DNA from: Blumeriella jaapii
Taxonomy: Eukaryota; Ascomycota; Leotiomycetes; Helotiales; Drepanopezizaceae
NCBI GenBank assembly: GCA_009599575.1
Contig: VWND01000078.1
Span: 248,001 to 312,000, forward strand
Direction: 5' to 3'
Length of the DNA stretch: 64,000 nt
Shown here: positions 21,039-32,424 of the stretch, in pieces
Position numbering within the stretch: position 1 is the first letter of the stretch
How the letters are laid out: the number at the start of each line of letters is the position of its first letter
Program-made: the position numbers and the translations under genes
Notes under the pieces: generated by a model
What the model was told of the DNA's origin: nothing
Databases searched by the model: none
What the model saw: only the letters and a program-made list of their open reading frames with translations

Positions 21039-21905
21039 CTACACACGAGGTGATGTCATATTCGTCACGTCGATGAAGCCCGAATCCGAGTTTTGGCGTC
21101 TCCTCCTTCGGTCCCGAGAGTGCATCTGCCGATTTTGCTCCTCCAGGTCGCGCTCCTCGAGCCGCCTCCTCCACTCTCTGGGCTCGCGGATTCGCCTCAC
21201 GTCTGGATACTCGTCGCTGTCCTGGTCTAGCTCCCTCTCCCTCTCCCTCTCGCGGTACCTCTCGCGGTCTCTGTCTCGGTACCGGTACGTCTTGTTCTCG
21301 TGCTCGCGGTAGTAGCCCGATGATCTCCGCGGCTTTGTGCTGCTACGGCTCGAGTCTAGGCTTCGTCAGTACTGGGAACGGATTGGGGCAGAGGTGGAGG
21401 ACATTACGGCTGCTTATCGAGGAAAGGGGCGAGGAGCTTGGACATGAATATGAGTTGCTCCGGCTCTTCCGCTGTCCTTTATTCTTCTCCTTCTCCTCTT
21501 TTTTGTCCTTCCCTTTATCCTTCGGCTCCTCCTTCCCCGGCTTCTTCGGCGGCTCCCCCAGAATCGGCAGCGTCCACGAGACGGCCGGTAACACCACTGA
21601 CGTATTCAGAATCCTAAACGTTGTTCACGTCAGCTGTCTATCCCGCCCTCGTACTTCTCTCGTCTCGCGAGGGAACGGGGAACTCACAGCGAAAGTCTCG
21701 TCGATCGCTTCGAAGCCGTGACACCGTACTCGAACCGGCTCTTCCACCCGGAGCCCACGTTCGCGTTACCAAAGCGCGCGCCGCGGATGTCCGTCCCCTC
21801 CAATTTCAGGTAGGTCATGTTAGTCGTCGTGATGAAGAAGCCCGGCGTGCGTTTGTTGTCCCTGCTGTCGTGCGGGAGGACGATGGAGAAGTTAATTTTG
21901 GACAT
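21039..21905 (-). CDS. Basic, charged coiled-coil protein of unknown function, 3 exons
   Basis: Not recognised. Proposed exons are 21905-21688, 21613-21408 and 21355-21039, giving 246 residues. The introns have good signals: GTGAGT...TTTAG for the first, and GTAATG...CTAG with a TACTGAC branch site for the second. The N-terminal ~95 residues are mixed beta-like (INFSIVLPHDSRD, GFFITTTNMTYLKLEG). Then come a Lys/Glu-rich stretch (EEPKDKGKDKKEEKEKNK), a Ser/Arg region, and a C-terminal block of alternating Arg and Glu (RYRDRDRERYRERERERE), which should form a highly charged helix or an RS/RE-like nucleic-acid-binding tail. GC-rich coding composition supports translation. No ATG extends it upstream in a believable way, although a hydrophobic frame near 22200-22300 is open. 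Confidence 0.6.
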
Positions 21906-24299
21906 GATCGCACGTTACGTACGATCTCGTCCAGCTGGTCGCTTCGGCACCGATTGGAAAAGAGACCCCAGATTCTTCAGATATTCTACCCCCCTCCCCC
22001 AAAGCAGGAGACGGGGTTGGTGAACGGCAATGCTGACGGGTCTTCGGAGGACACACAGACGCACAGAAATCGAGCAGGCCAAAAAGCAGAAGGGTGGTGC
22101 AGATAGGAGCAACGATGCGGATAGAGCTCGAGAAAAGCCAAAGAAAGAACGTCAAAAAATAGACAGTCGAGAGGAGATGAGATGAGTAGGACCCACACAG
22201 GCCGTCGTTCTGGAAAGCTGGAGTAGTACCGTATTTTCTGGATCTGGGCGAGACCGAGGAAGGTTGAGAAAAGCAGGATCCAGCCACCTAAGGAGGCCAA
22301 GCACAATTTGACTCGCGTTCATGCGTCGCGGGTGCGTGTCGAGAGTTGCGGGGGAGGAAAGAGGGTCATCCTTGCGCGCGTGGACTATGCTCAGTAATTT
22401 GCGGGTTAAACCTTAAGGCCTTGCTTCACCGCGCGCTGTGTTTGGTTCCTCTGGCTTGTTGGCAATTGGGACTGGGAAGCGTGGACTCGGTGAGGTGGTG
22501 AGGCGATGTTGGTTGCTGGCGTGGGAAGGGAAAGATTTCGACGTGCGAGGTCACTCCGTGGGTGGAGATGAGATGAGGTACAGGAGCGTTTCAGTTCGCC
22601 TGAGCAAGAAGTGTAAACACCACGTGACCTCGGATGCGAGCGCCTGTCAAATTGCAGGTGCGTCGTGTCGCTGTGCGGTTTCGACCGTGGCTGCGGTCCC
22701 TGGATTTATGTACGGCCGCGGTGGACCGACCTCTGTACCAGATCTGGCTTCCCAAATAGCTCCCCCAGGCTTCGGCCGTGGCCGTGGAGCTTCCCTTCCC
22801 ACGCTTGTGTTAAAGCCGCACCCGTCTTCTGCCATGTCTCCCGCTTCCGGGGTTTCAGGTTGGTCGCCAAGTCGGCCTCGAAGACGAACGTTTGATTGTC
22901 TCTGCGAAATCAATCGTCTTGGTACCCAAAAGAGGAAGTACGAATCCAGGATTGCAAGTCTTCCAGAAAGCGTGGTTATTTTGGTTTGCTTAGCGTGGTG
23001 GTGATAAGAGTTTTGCCGTCATCCTCGATGTCAATTCTATGGGGCTGTGGTAACAATGCCAAGATTGCCAGCGCTCCTGGGAGAGATAGGGTACCTTCTG
23101 CACTCGACGCTTTGAGAAGGTCATGAGGTAAGCGAGGAATGTGTTGATTCCTGTAGGCTATCCCCGCTACAGTAATCTAGAACGTGGGATTGTTCAATCA
23201 CACTTGCCACACTACAGTACTGTACCTAGCTACTGTACCGTACAAATCCCCGGGAAACGAATCGCGAGTCGGTAATTGCAGTACGCAAGGTAGTTCTTCC
23301 TACCGGCTGACAGGTACCCATAGAGGTGTGAAGGGAGGAGAGAGAAACCACAGCACGTACAGAACAGTACAAATCCCAACGAGACGAGATGAAATGCTGT
23401 AAATGGCGCAGCGGGTTCTTCCTGTCCATAGAAAGGGCCAGGTTTTCAGTAAGATTACGACTGTATCGAGATCGAGATGCGGAAGGCCATGCGCACGGCA
23501 CGGCACACGAGTACGAGCCTTTCTCGTATAGGAGGGCTACAGGCGTGTACTGTATGTGAAGGCATCGTACTCCGACGGGCGTCCTCGCATATCGGTGATT
23601 ATCATTTGAAAGATCTCTGTTCAGTAAGCTATGCGTCATAAAGATGCAGAGAAAGGGAGAGGAAGTTTAATTTGATCGCAAACAACGAACGACCATCCCA
23701 CCACAAACTCTCCTCCTTACCAGACCAGTCCATAAGACAGACTAGACACGGCCTAATAGCGCAATTTCAAAATCTCAAACCTACCTTCCCTTTCCGTTGC
23801 CGCCGATTGCCTCCGAAGGAAATCCAGCGTCCCAATTCCCGTCACCCCAACCCCCCACGTACATAGGTACACACCATTCCATTCTACGGTACATAGCAAA
23901 TGCACCCTATCTCAAACCCAGCTGCTCAAGAAGCACAAGGCGAGCAAGCAAAGTCCTTGCAGTCCCCACCGCTCCAATTTTGCGGGGAGCCTCTCCGGCC
24001 CGTCTTCTTGTTTCGCGACGTCGTGTAGGCAGGCAGGCAGATGCTTGTTCGGGGCGTGCACTGCCTGCCAGCCAGCCGCGAGTTGTCTGTCAAGTGTGTC
24101 GAGTGACTCCCGAATCGTCACCGGCTGCCCTGCTGGCTGTTGGCGGATACTGTTATAATTGTTGATCTTATCGCATTGTCATTTGAGGGTGTTTGAAGGC
24201 TCGCAGGACCGGAGATGGATTGCTTCGCGCCGGGTACGGATTTGGCGGTTCTCTCTTTTATTTAGCGTGTTCGGGCTCAAAGTTGCGTATGCGAAGCAT
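21906..24299. other. Long gene-poor stretch
   Basis: No gene that I can support. A 188-codon plus-strand frame (22438-23004) lacks a good start and looks like chance in GC-rich DNA. A cluster of GTACTGTAC-type palindromes is at 23212-23243. Confidence 0.5.
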
Positions 24300-25140
24300 G
24301 GGATTCGTAAAAATCTTCTTCCTCCTTTCCTCCAACGAAAGAACAGGAAGGATCTAGAGGTGTGATTCTTTCTTGACCGCTCTTGTGACCTCTTGTTAAG
24401 CAGGTGTGAGTGCAATTCGAAGGTCTGTTTGCCTTTTACTCGCTGCTGCTATCATCACTGAACGTGTGATCATTTGAAAGTAGATGAAAACTCTCGGGAT
24501 CGAAGATGCGTTGTCTTTTGCCGTCATATGATTTGGCCGTTGCTTGGGCGACCAGTCTGTTGTCCGTTATTCGTATACAGAGTGTGCACGCAGAAGAGGG
24601 ATTTCCATCTTTACCGCCATTTCCTTTCCTGACCGCTTCTGTGACGAGGCCAATGTTTTGAGTTGAGGATTTGCTCTACTCCGCTCTACCTTGGCTAACT
24701 GGGAGAGACGGTCCGAGGGATTTTGATAACTTCTGTTCTTATCATTGTTGTGATCACTGATCTGGTTATTCGAGCGGGGGTGAACGATCGATGATGCGCG
24801 GTACTGTCAATTGTGCGTGGTGAAATGGAGATTCTCTTCCTCAATGGGAACATCCCCACGATGGCAGTGTCACGTGGGTATCAGGTGATAGCGCGCCGAG
24901 GGCGTGCGTCCCCGACCACCATGTCTCCCTTTGTAACACCAAAACTTTATCCTTCGAGGGAAAGGAATTGAAGAGCTTGTGCTGTTTTTCTTTCTTGACC
25001 GCTCCTGTGACTTCATATTGAGACTTGGGCGGGTGTTTGGAGTTGGAAATCTGCTCTGCTCTGCTCTCTCTGGCTCCAACAGGAAGAGATGGTCTGGGGA
25101 ATTGTTCTGCTCTGCTCTGCTCTGCTCTGCTTTAAGACTG
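24300..25140. repeat. Threefold diverged tandem repeat
   Basis: The word TTTCTTTCTTGACCGCTCCTGTGAC recurs with changes at about 24365-24390, 24621-24645 and 24987-25012. Copies 2 and 3 continue alike: TTGAG, then TTTGCTCTACTCCGCTCT or its relative, then a TTGGCT/CTGGCT word, then GGGAGAGACGGTC or GGAAGAGATGGTC. Spacing is about 255 and 365 nt, so the copies have gained and lost sequence. No ORF is shared by all three. An RNA or decayed element is possible. Confidence 0.55.
25105..25136. repeat. (CTCTG)n microsatellite
   Basis: About six CTCTG/TCTGC units in tandem inside the third copy of the tandem repeat. Confidence 0.9.
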
Positions 25141-25456
25141 CTCGATCGCTAGCCATGAAGTAGCCGTTATGTGAAATGGTAGGCTGTAGGTGGATGCATG
25201 GTAAGGTGTATTCTCCGGGTTGTTCTGAGCCATTCACCTATTTTAAGTAAGCAGGTACCTACTTATGAATTTGGATTATGTGAAAGCTCCAACAATTCTC
25301 GACACTGACAGCTCATCCAATTCACAGAACAAAACGCTGTACCATTTCCAACTATGCATAGCAGCAACTCAACTTCCATTCCCATTCCCAACTGTGAATC
25401 TCCCTCGGAGTCAAAGTCAGAGTCATCGCAAACTTCAATTCTCGAAATCTATAAAT

Positions 25457-25471
25457 CCCCCCCCCCCCCCC
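25457..25471. repeat. Poly-C homopolymer
   Basis: Fifteen consecutive C residues, upstream of the small ORF at 25600. Confidence 0.95.
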
Positions 25472-25599
25472 AAATCTCCCGAACCTCCAACATCAAAGCG
25501 AATCAAAACATATTCAAACAAAGGCAGACAGTGAGCCTTATCTACCGCTCTAACAAGCAAAGCAAAGAAACAAGAAGAGGAAAGGGAGAAGAAGACAAA

Positions 25600-25782
25600 A
25601 TGGAGAAGCCCGAGCCAGAGGACCTTGAGCTCAAGCTGCCGATGGAAATACGGGTGCCGGCTATCATTGTAACGCCGTCGTCGAAGCCAAACCCCCCGGA
25701 CGCCTCCGCGACTATGCCGTTTGTCGCTGGAGGATATTTGAGGGTAAAAGCGGGAGGAAAGGGTGCGGGAGATGGAAAATAG
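25600..25782 (+). CDS. Possible 60-residue ORF
   Basis: ATG at 25600 in a purine-rich leader, product MEKPEPEDLELKLPMEIRVP... ending GGKGAGDGK. Acidic N-terminus, basic glycine tail, no domain. Composition is more coding-like than the surroundings, but a 60-codon frame can arise by chance. It could also be the first exon of a gene that I failed to assemble. Confidence 0.25.
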   Translation: MEKPEPEDLELKLPMEIRVPAIIVTPSSKPNPPDASATMPFVAGGYLRVKAGGKGAGDGK

Positions 25783-26083
25783 ATGAGGGTATAATGGGGG
25801 ATAGTGTACGTTTAGGGGAGGTGGAAAATGTTTGCTTCAATGGATTTAGGGGAAGGAGACTGGAAACGAAATGAAACACGAGGCATGAGAAAGAAAGCAC
25901 TAGCGATATGATGGTTCCGCCATCTTCGTTTGACTGTCTTTCAGTCTGCCTGATTTGACACGCGCAAATTTCCCTTCATAAACCGCTTGCTCCAAGGTCC
26001 ACCAGGACAACTGCCAGTTTGGTACAGCAAGGGTATCTTCAACTCCTAACGCCGGATATGCATCCTCCCTCCCTAGCCCAAAT

Positions 26084-26877
26084 TCAGTCTTTGTCCACAT
26101 CCATATCTCCATCCATATCGCCATCTGCGTCTCCACCCCCGAACAGATCCTCCATGCGTCCTTGGCCCTCCTCATCCCCATTCTCTTCATCCCCATCGTC
26201 CTCCATCGCAACATCCGTGCCTGCACCACCACCAGCGCCGAGATCCATCTCCTCATCATCCTCGTCGGCTTCCACCCACTCGCCCCTCAATCCCCACGGC
26301 ACACCCGTCAAGACGAATCGCTCACTCGGCAGACGGACACCCCACTCATTCTGCAGCACCCTCGGCAACGCGACCTTGTTTCTCGCCTGCGCCGTCTCGA
26401 GCAGAAACTCCTTCGTCAACCCGCCTCCCCCAGTGCCGCCCCCAAACTGATACTGCAATCGACTCGAGATGGCGAGTTGCACGGCGTTCGAGCTGACCTG
26501 GCCGTCGGCTTCGCGAAAGCCCCCACCGGGCGGCGCGTCACGGGCGCGCGTCTGCTGCGAGACGTAGGCATCGGAGGAGAGGTGCAGGGCGTCGGATAAA
26601 ATGGAGGAGGCGTGACGGTAGGCGAAGTCGAGGAGCTGGAGAGGCACGCGCTCTTGGTAGGCGGTGCAGCCGACTGAGGAGAGGAGCATGTGGATTGTGC
26701 GGGCATCGCGGGGGCGTTTGGAGAGGCCGGAGTCTTGAATTGAGGTGAGAGGGACGGTAGGATTCGAGGTTATCTTGGGCGCGACCGTTCCTGGAGGTGC
26801 AGCGGCGGCGGGGCTGCTGGCGTGGGAGAAGAGGCGTGCCCATTCGTCTGGGGCGCGTCGCCGTTGACTTCTGCCAT
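26084..26877 (-). CDS. TAF9: TAF9, histone-fold subunit of TFIID and SAGA, with an apparent N-terminal frame break
   Basis: TAF9 pairs with TAF6 through a histone fold in TFIID and SAGA, in the nucleus. The histone fold is clear: PRDARTIHMLLSSVG, then AYQERVPLQLLDFAYRHASS and ILSDALHLSSDAYV, followed by SNAVQLAISSRLQYQFGGG. The rest is TAF9-like (LPRVLQNEWGVRLPSERFVLTG) and ends in an acidic Asp/Glu/Gly tail. The frame containing the fold has no ATG before the fold itself. The ATG at 26877 opens MAEVNGDAPQTNGH, a typical TAF9 start, but in another frame, and the two meet in the GCC/CCG-rich stretch near 26800-26820. I find no intron that joins them. A 1-nt sequencing or real indel there is most likely; a missed 5' exon is the alternative. 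Divergent from HIS4. Confidence 0.82.
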
Positions 26878-27414
26878 TGTGTTGTGGCCTTAGATATCTG
26901 CAGATCGCATTCAAGTTCCTTGAGCAACACTGGCGCGCGTCTTGATTTGGTTGTGTGTCTTCGTGTGATGTTCTGTCGTCGTCGTCGTCGTGATCGTGGT
27001 TGGAGAGAACGCAGCTGTTGTTGCAGAGCGGAGGCAAGAAACGGTCGTGCAATGCTCGGTGGTGGGTCTTTTCAAGAATCTGCAACCACTCAAGGTGATG
27101 TAGCCACGAAGATGGCGATGTAGTAGAGTTGTTGTGAATCGAGAAGTGGTGGTGGAGATGGTGGAGGTGGTGGAGGTGTTGCTCGGTTGAAGTTCATCTT
27201 CGGCAGAGGCCAAAAGTCTATTCAAGTGCGACTCCGATCTCGAACTTTTTCGACGTCCTGAGGCACACTTCTTCAACTTCCCCCTCCCCCACTACTCCGT
27301 TATCGCCCCTCCCCCTCCCCCTCCAGCTCTTCGTTTTTTTTCGATCTGTAACAACCAAAACACCAACAACACCAGGAAATATATCCTCAACATCCAACAT
27401 CTACACCCCCTGCC
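26878..27414. promoter_or_regulatory. Shared TAF9/HIS4 divergent promoter region
   Basis: About 540 bp between the two ATGs. The HIS4-proximal part is very pyrimidine-rich (CCCCTCCCC runs near 27280-27330) and the middle carries GTGGTGGAG triplet repeats near 27145-27180. No Gcn4-type TGACTC site was noticed by eye. Confidence 0.45.
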
Positions 27415-30190
27415 ATGGATACCACTTGCCCCCTCCCCTTCCTCCCCAGCGTCGACATCACCGACGACACTCTAGATTCCGAGGAGAGCCTCACGCGCAC
27501 TCAATTGGCCTATCTAGGATGCGTGCACATTACAGCTACCCCGGACTCCATGGGCGCCCTCCTCCACTTCCTGTCGAAGCATATCTCCTCCATTGAGGCC
27601 TACGTCGATGTGTCGCAAATTGATTCCGTTGACGACGTCATTGCCATTCTGAACGCCGGGGCCAAGAAGATCTTTTGCCTCTCCACAATCTTCAAAAACT
27701 CGGAATCATTTGGCAATCGAGTGGTGCCGATACTACACAAAGGTGACTCTTCACAGGCGTACCCGTATGGAGTCTTGCTAGAAGCTCCGACGTTGGAAGA
27801 GACAGAGGCGGGCCTGAAGAAATTGTCAACATGGAATACGACGCCCATCTACATCACAACTACCTCCACGGACGAAGATGCTATTATCGCCCTTGCCAAA
27901 GACTTCTCTGCCGTACCAGTGATCCCTGCTAAGAATTTGACGATCAATCGAGCTTCTCAAACCAAGATTTCCATTCCGGCCTTGATTGCTGGCACATGGA
28001 GATCAGATAGAGAGGATAAGCTAGTCCCCACAATGGTTGTGACTGAGACTGGGGTCGCTCTGGGCTTGGTGTACAGTGATCATGAAAGTGTGGGAGAATC
28101 CTTGCGAATTGGCCAGGGAGTTTATAAGAGCCGGAAGCGAGGTTTGTGGCACAAGGGAGCAATTTCGGGCTTTACACAAGACTTGGTCAGGATTTCTTTG
28201 GATTGTGATCAGGATTGCTTAAAGTTCATGGTCCGCCAGCAAGGACCGGGTAAGGCTGGCTCATCTCTCCGTTGTGTGCTATTTTACTAAACGTATCAGG
28301 ATTCTGCCACTTGCCTCAACAAACATGTTTTGGCGATCTTGGAGGAATTGCTAGGCTGGAAAAGACTTTGCTTTCGAGGAAATCCGAGGCGCCCGAGGGT
28401 TCATACACAGCGCGGCTCTTCTCAGATGAAAAACTCTTGCGCGCAAAGATCATGGAAGAAGCCGAGGAACTCTGCGATGCCAAGACCAAGGAAGAAGTCG
28501 CTTTCGAGGCTGCCGATCTGATTTACTTTGCACTCGTTAAGGCTGTTAGTGCTGGTGTCAGCGTGGCCGACATAGAACGAAACCTGGATCTCAAGAGCGT
28601 AAAAGTCAAGAGAAGACCAGGAGACGCCAAGGGCAAGTGGGCTGAGAAGGAAGGCATAGTAAATGGTACCAAGTCGGGTGAAATAAAGGAGATGGTCAAA
28701 GAAGCTGTTTCGGTACCCAAGTCGAAAGACGACCCTGCTGGACTCGAAAATGGCCGTATCTCTATGAGACGGTACGATGCTGCCACAACATCACCCGAAG
28801 ACCTCAAAGCTGCCTTACAACGACCTTCTCAACGCTCCACCGAGACTATAATGGGCATTGTCAATCCGATTATCAAGGGTGTTCAAGCAGGCGGCGACAA
28901 GGCTCTTCTCGAGTATACTCACAAGTTCGAAAAGGCTACTTCCCTCACTTCTCCCGTCCTCAAGGCTCCATTCCCACAATCACTCATGAACCTCCCAGCC
29001 GAGACCATCGAGGCGATCGATATATCGTACGAGAACATCCGCAAGTTCCACGCTGCCCAAAAGGAAGACAAGCCCTTGCAGGTCGAGACTATGCCAGGCA
29101 TCGTTTGCAGTCGATTCGCCCGACCTATCGAGCGTGTTGGTCTGTACGTGCCAGGAGGAACTGCCGTCTTGCCATCAACAGCACTCATGCTGGGTGTCCC
29201 AGCCATGGTAGCAGGATGCAACACCATTGTACTCGCCTCGCCACCCCGAGCTGACGGTAGCATCACCCCCGAAATCGTCTACGTTGCCCACAAAATCGGC
29301 GCCGAAGCCATCGTACTTGCGGGAGGCGCTCAAGCTGTCGCAGCAATGGCTTATGGAACCGAGTCCGTCCCAAAGGTCGATAAGATCCTCGGACCAGGCA
29401 ACCAATTTGTCACTGCGGCCAAGATGTACGTCTCTAACGATACGAATGCTGGTGTTGGGATCGACATGCCAGCCGGCCCGTCTGAAGTGCTGGTCATTGC
29501 GGACAAAGAGGCCAACCCTGCATTTGTTGCCTCCGATCTCCTTTCGCAAGCAGAACACGGTGTCGACAGCCAAGTTGTGCTAATCGCCGTTGATCTCTCA
29601 GAGAGCGAGCTAGCTGCCATCGAAGACGAGCTGCACAGTCAAGCCATGGCTCTCCCCCGTGTGGATCTCGTGCGTGGCGCCATCGAGCACTCAGTTACAC
29701 TGGTAGTGAAGGACATTAAGGAAGCCATGGCCCTGAGCAACGACTACGCACCCGAACACTTGATTCTGCAACTCAATAACGCGGAGAGCTTAGTCAACAT
29801 GGTGCAAAACGCTGGGTCGGTGTTTATTGGTGAATGGACACCAGAGAGTGTGGGTGATTACTCCGCTGGTGTCAATCACTCTTTGCGTAAGTCGTTCCTA
29901 TTTTCTTCTTCCTTCCTTTTTTTCCCTATCACAATACCACGACCTTCTTTGATGGAAGAAAGCTTGCGAACAATGCTGACTTTTGCCCAGCAACCTACGG
30001 GTACGCCAAGCAGTATTCCGGCGTCAACCTCGGCTCCTTCACCAAGCACATAACTAGCTCTCACCTCAGCGCCCAAGGCCTGCGCAACGTCGGCAGTGCC
30101 GTCATGCAACTCGCCAAGGTCGAGGAGCTCGAGGCGCACCGTCGGGCGATTAGTATTCGGCTGAAGTACATGGATCAAAACCAGATCTGA
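27415..30190 (+). CDS. HIS4: Trifunctional histidine biosynthesis enzyme (PRA-CH / PRA-PH / histidinol dehydrogenase), 3 exons
   Basis: Carries out steps 2, 3 and the last two oxidations of histidine synthesis in the cytosol: phosphoribosyl-ATP pyrophosphohydrolase, phosphoribosyl-AMP cyclohydrolase and NAD-dependent histidinol dehydrogenase. Exons are 27415-28249, 28300-29886 and 29991-30190, giving 873 residues, the usual length of fungal HIS4. The cyclohydrolase domain spans intron 1 (DCDQDCLKFMVRQQGPG joined to FCHLPQQTCFG). The pyrophosphohydrolase follows (KIMEEAEELCDA, FEAADLIYFALVKA). The dehydrogenase occupies residues ~430-870 with GPGNQFVTAAKMYV, DMPAGPSEVLVIAD, AEHGVDSQV, YAPEHLIL and, over intron 2, YSAGVNHSL-PTYGYAKQYSG. 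All catalytic blocks look intact. Splice phases are unambiguous. Confidence 0.97.
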
Positions 30191-30466
30191 GAACCAAAAA
30201 CTAAGTGTAATTTCATTCTTGCTGGTTAATATTGGAGATGATGAGACGTTTTTCGGATAGGTGGGATGTGGTGATAGATAAAGAAGGTGTTGTACTATAG
30301 GGGTGGGTTTTTCTTCTTCTGGGATATTTGCATGAAAGAAAGGGTGCATTAGAAATCGGAAAATGATTGGAGATTGAGGAAAATGGAAGGGAAGGATAGT
30401 CCACTCTGGTGATATAGTAATTGCAATGCGCGATGTGGGAAGCCCAAGTGCTGTGCTATTTCTTAG
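30191..30466. other. HIS4 3' flank
   Basis: Purine-rich sequence after the HIS4 stop, without a gene. Confidence 0.6.
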
Positions 30467-30695
30467 ATTTCCTTGCCATTTCTGGAGGATCAACATCACC
30501 TGGCTTCGAGCCTCCGAGGTATGGTTCTTCCGCTCGCCAAAATAGTGCGAGTCTTCATGATCTTCAGTCCTACACTGGAAAATCCTGAAGGGAGAGAGAA
30601 AGAGAGAATACAGTCTTAACAACAGAGAGTACAATTCATCGTTTCTGGACTCTGGTGAGAGCTCTTATCGTCCCTCCAGCTATTCACGACACCGA
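30467..30695 (+). repeat. Dispersed hairpin repeat, copy B
   Basis: Starts TTTCCTTGCCATTTCTGGAGG like copy A and shares TTCGAGCCTCCGAGG, TTCCGCTCGCC, TTCAGTCCTACACTGGA and TTATCGTCCCTCC...CTATTCACGA. It lies 3' of HIS4 in the same orientation as copies A, C and D. The first and second hairpins are weaker than in A. It lacks the TGGTGG-containing 3' end. Confidence 0.7.
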
Positions 30696-30941
30696 GATAC
30701 GGGACTTGAAATGAAGAGATTTGTGATACAGGCCCCTCGTCTGTGATTTTAGATGCAAGATCCTTGCTTTATGAACAAGGTGGCTATTATGTGAATATAT
30801 AGCGCTAAAAGGTGCCTTAAAAAGAGCGATGTACAGTTGCGAATCATAATAGACTGGATATCATTCCCACCACATAGGGAGTCAATTGCCTATTCACAGC
30901 TTGTTTCAGACTCACCACTTTCCTCTATTGACTCTCGGCAC

Positions 30942-30986
30942 TTGAATCACGGCTCCATGAATCACGGCTCCATGAGTCACGGCTGT
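30942..30986 (+). repeat. Short tandem repeat, TGAATCACGGCTCCA
   Basis: Three 15-nt units, TGAATCACGGCTCCA twice and then TGAGTCACGGC. The last contains TGAGTCA, an AP-1/Gcn4-type site, about 290 bp upstream of the gene at 31267. Confidence 0.7.
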
Positions 30987-31266
30987 TAAAGGTCATGTAC
31001 GTGTCGAGCCTCAATATAGGGTTATATATAAATCCTGGTCGACTGTTCACTTCGAGGTCTCGGTATCCTCTTTCCTAGTTCAGAATCAGGAGACAAAAAG
31101 CTTTTTACCAAGGTACCGAGTCGATACACAAGAAGTAGCGACTTCTTACTGATTCCGAATTGAACCAAACGGAACTTTATCGAAACAGGTCCAACCAGCA
31201 ACAGGCTTTCCCCCCTATCTATCCGCTATCTGCAGCAATATTCACATCGAAAAAAAAACAGCGAAC

Positions 31267-32424
31267 ATGCCGCCACAAAAATCATCTTCATCTTCACTTT
31301 TATCTTCTTCTTCAGTGATGGACGCCTTCTTCCTCACCCTAGCCAGCTCCCCTGCGCAGGCGCTGGAACCCGCACTAACCGGCATCGCGAAGCACCTCCG
31401 CGCGCGCAAAAAAGGCGATGACGACGCGGCCAGGAAAATGAAAGATGCCATCCTGGTCGAGTATACCAGCCAGAGCGAGGAGCATGAGAAGGGCGTGTAC
31501 GAGTTTGTGGATGCTGTGCAGAGAGGCTTAGGGGAGCTCGGGATGTGGGTATTTTTCTCTTTCTTCTGATCCCTGATGCTCCCTCTTGGCAATTTATCCT
31601 CTCTCTTCTTCCCTATCCTCCTCTGCCCTGCTCTGTTCTTGTTTTCTTCATTGAGCTGGAGAGGGTGGGAAATGAATGGGTCGGCGTGTTGCTGATATGT
31701 ACGTCTACCTCGTAGGAGTCTGGTAGCGATTTCTCACATCCACACCCAAAACAAGAAGACCAGCGCGGATCAAGATACAGGGATGAAGAATCCGGATCCG
31801 GATCTAGATCTAGCGCGGGCTTTCGCGGGGGAAGTAAACAACTTCATGCTTGGACATCTGAAGCACTATCAGAAATTGTTGAAAAAAGGCAAGCTGAACG
31901 CACGGCAGCGGACGGAGAAGTTTGGGAGGGGTAGTCTCGTGCAGTATGTATTACCTCTTTTCCCTTATCCATTCCCTTCTCCTCTTTCGTCAATTTGCTT
32001 TTCTGTTTTGGTTTGGAATCTTCATCCCCTCCTCCCTCTGCGGTTGTCTTGCGCGCACTGGTTTTCTTATTGGCTGATGGCGGAGGACAGCTACAACGAA
32101 TCTCTAGTGACAGACGAGAAAGGTCTTTTGGTCTTCTTCAAGCAGCTGAAAGAATTGTTTGAGCAGGTCGCTACGAGAAAGAGGCTGAGTGAGAGGCGCC
32201 TGGAGGAGGATGCCGATGTCAAAATTGAGCCTGGTACTGGGAGCGAGAATATAAGGACGTTCGGTTGCGAAAGTGATGGCTTGAACGTCTCTGCTTCAAG
32301 AGCCGGGGAGCGGGGTAGGAAGAGAAGAAGAGGGGCTGAGGGTGAGCGTGTTGGTCATGTTGTGGGAGACTTGACGGAAAAAAAGAGGAAGCTGGATGAT
32401 AAGCGCAAGGCTAGGTGCAAGTAG
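31267..32424 (+). CDS. Conserved-looking protein of unknown function, 3 exons
   Basis: Not recognised. Exons are 31267-31544, 31716-31943 and 32091-32424 with in-phase junctions (GMSLVAIS and SLVHYNES), giving 279 residues. The N-terminus is Ser-rich. Residues ~20-185 are mostly helical (AFFLTLASSPAQALEPAL, EVNNFMLGHLKHYQKLLK, LLVFFKQLKELFEQV), which looks like an all-alpha fold. The C-terminal ~85 residues are charged and contain basic runs GRKRRRG and EKKRKLDDKRK, good nuclear-localisation candidates. Both introns are longer than average for this window (171 and 147 nt). A nuclear helical protein is as far as the sequence goes. Confidence 0.7.

Noticed and set aside
22180..22322. Upstream membrane exon for the gene at 21039-21905
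   Set aside because: A hydrophobic frame is open, but it has no ATG (in-frame stop just upstream) and no clean splice path.
22438..23004. 188-codon plus-strand frame
   Set aside because: Begins without an ATG, has no domain, and long frames arise by chance in GC-rich DNA.
23226..23639. 137-codon minus-strand frame with ATG
   Set aside because: Random-looking composition; overlaps GTACTGTAC palindromes; no family.
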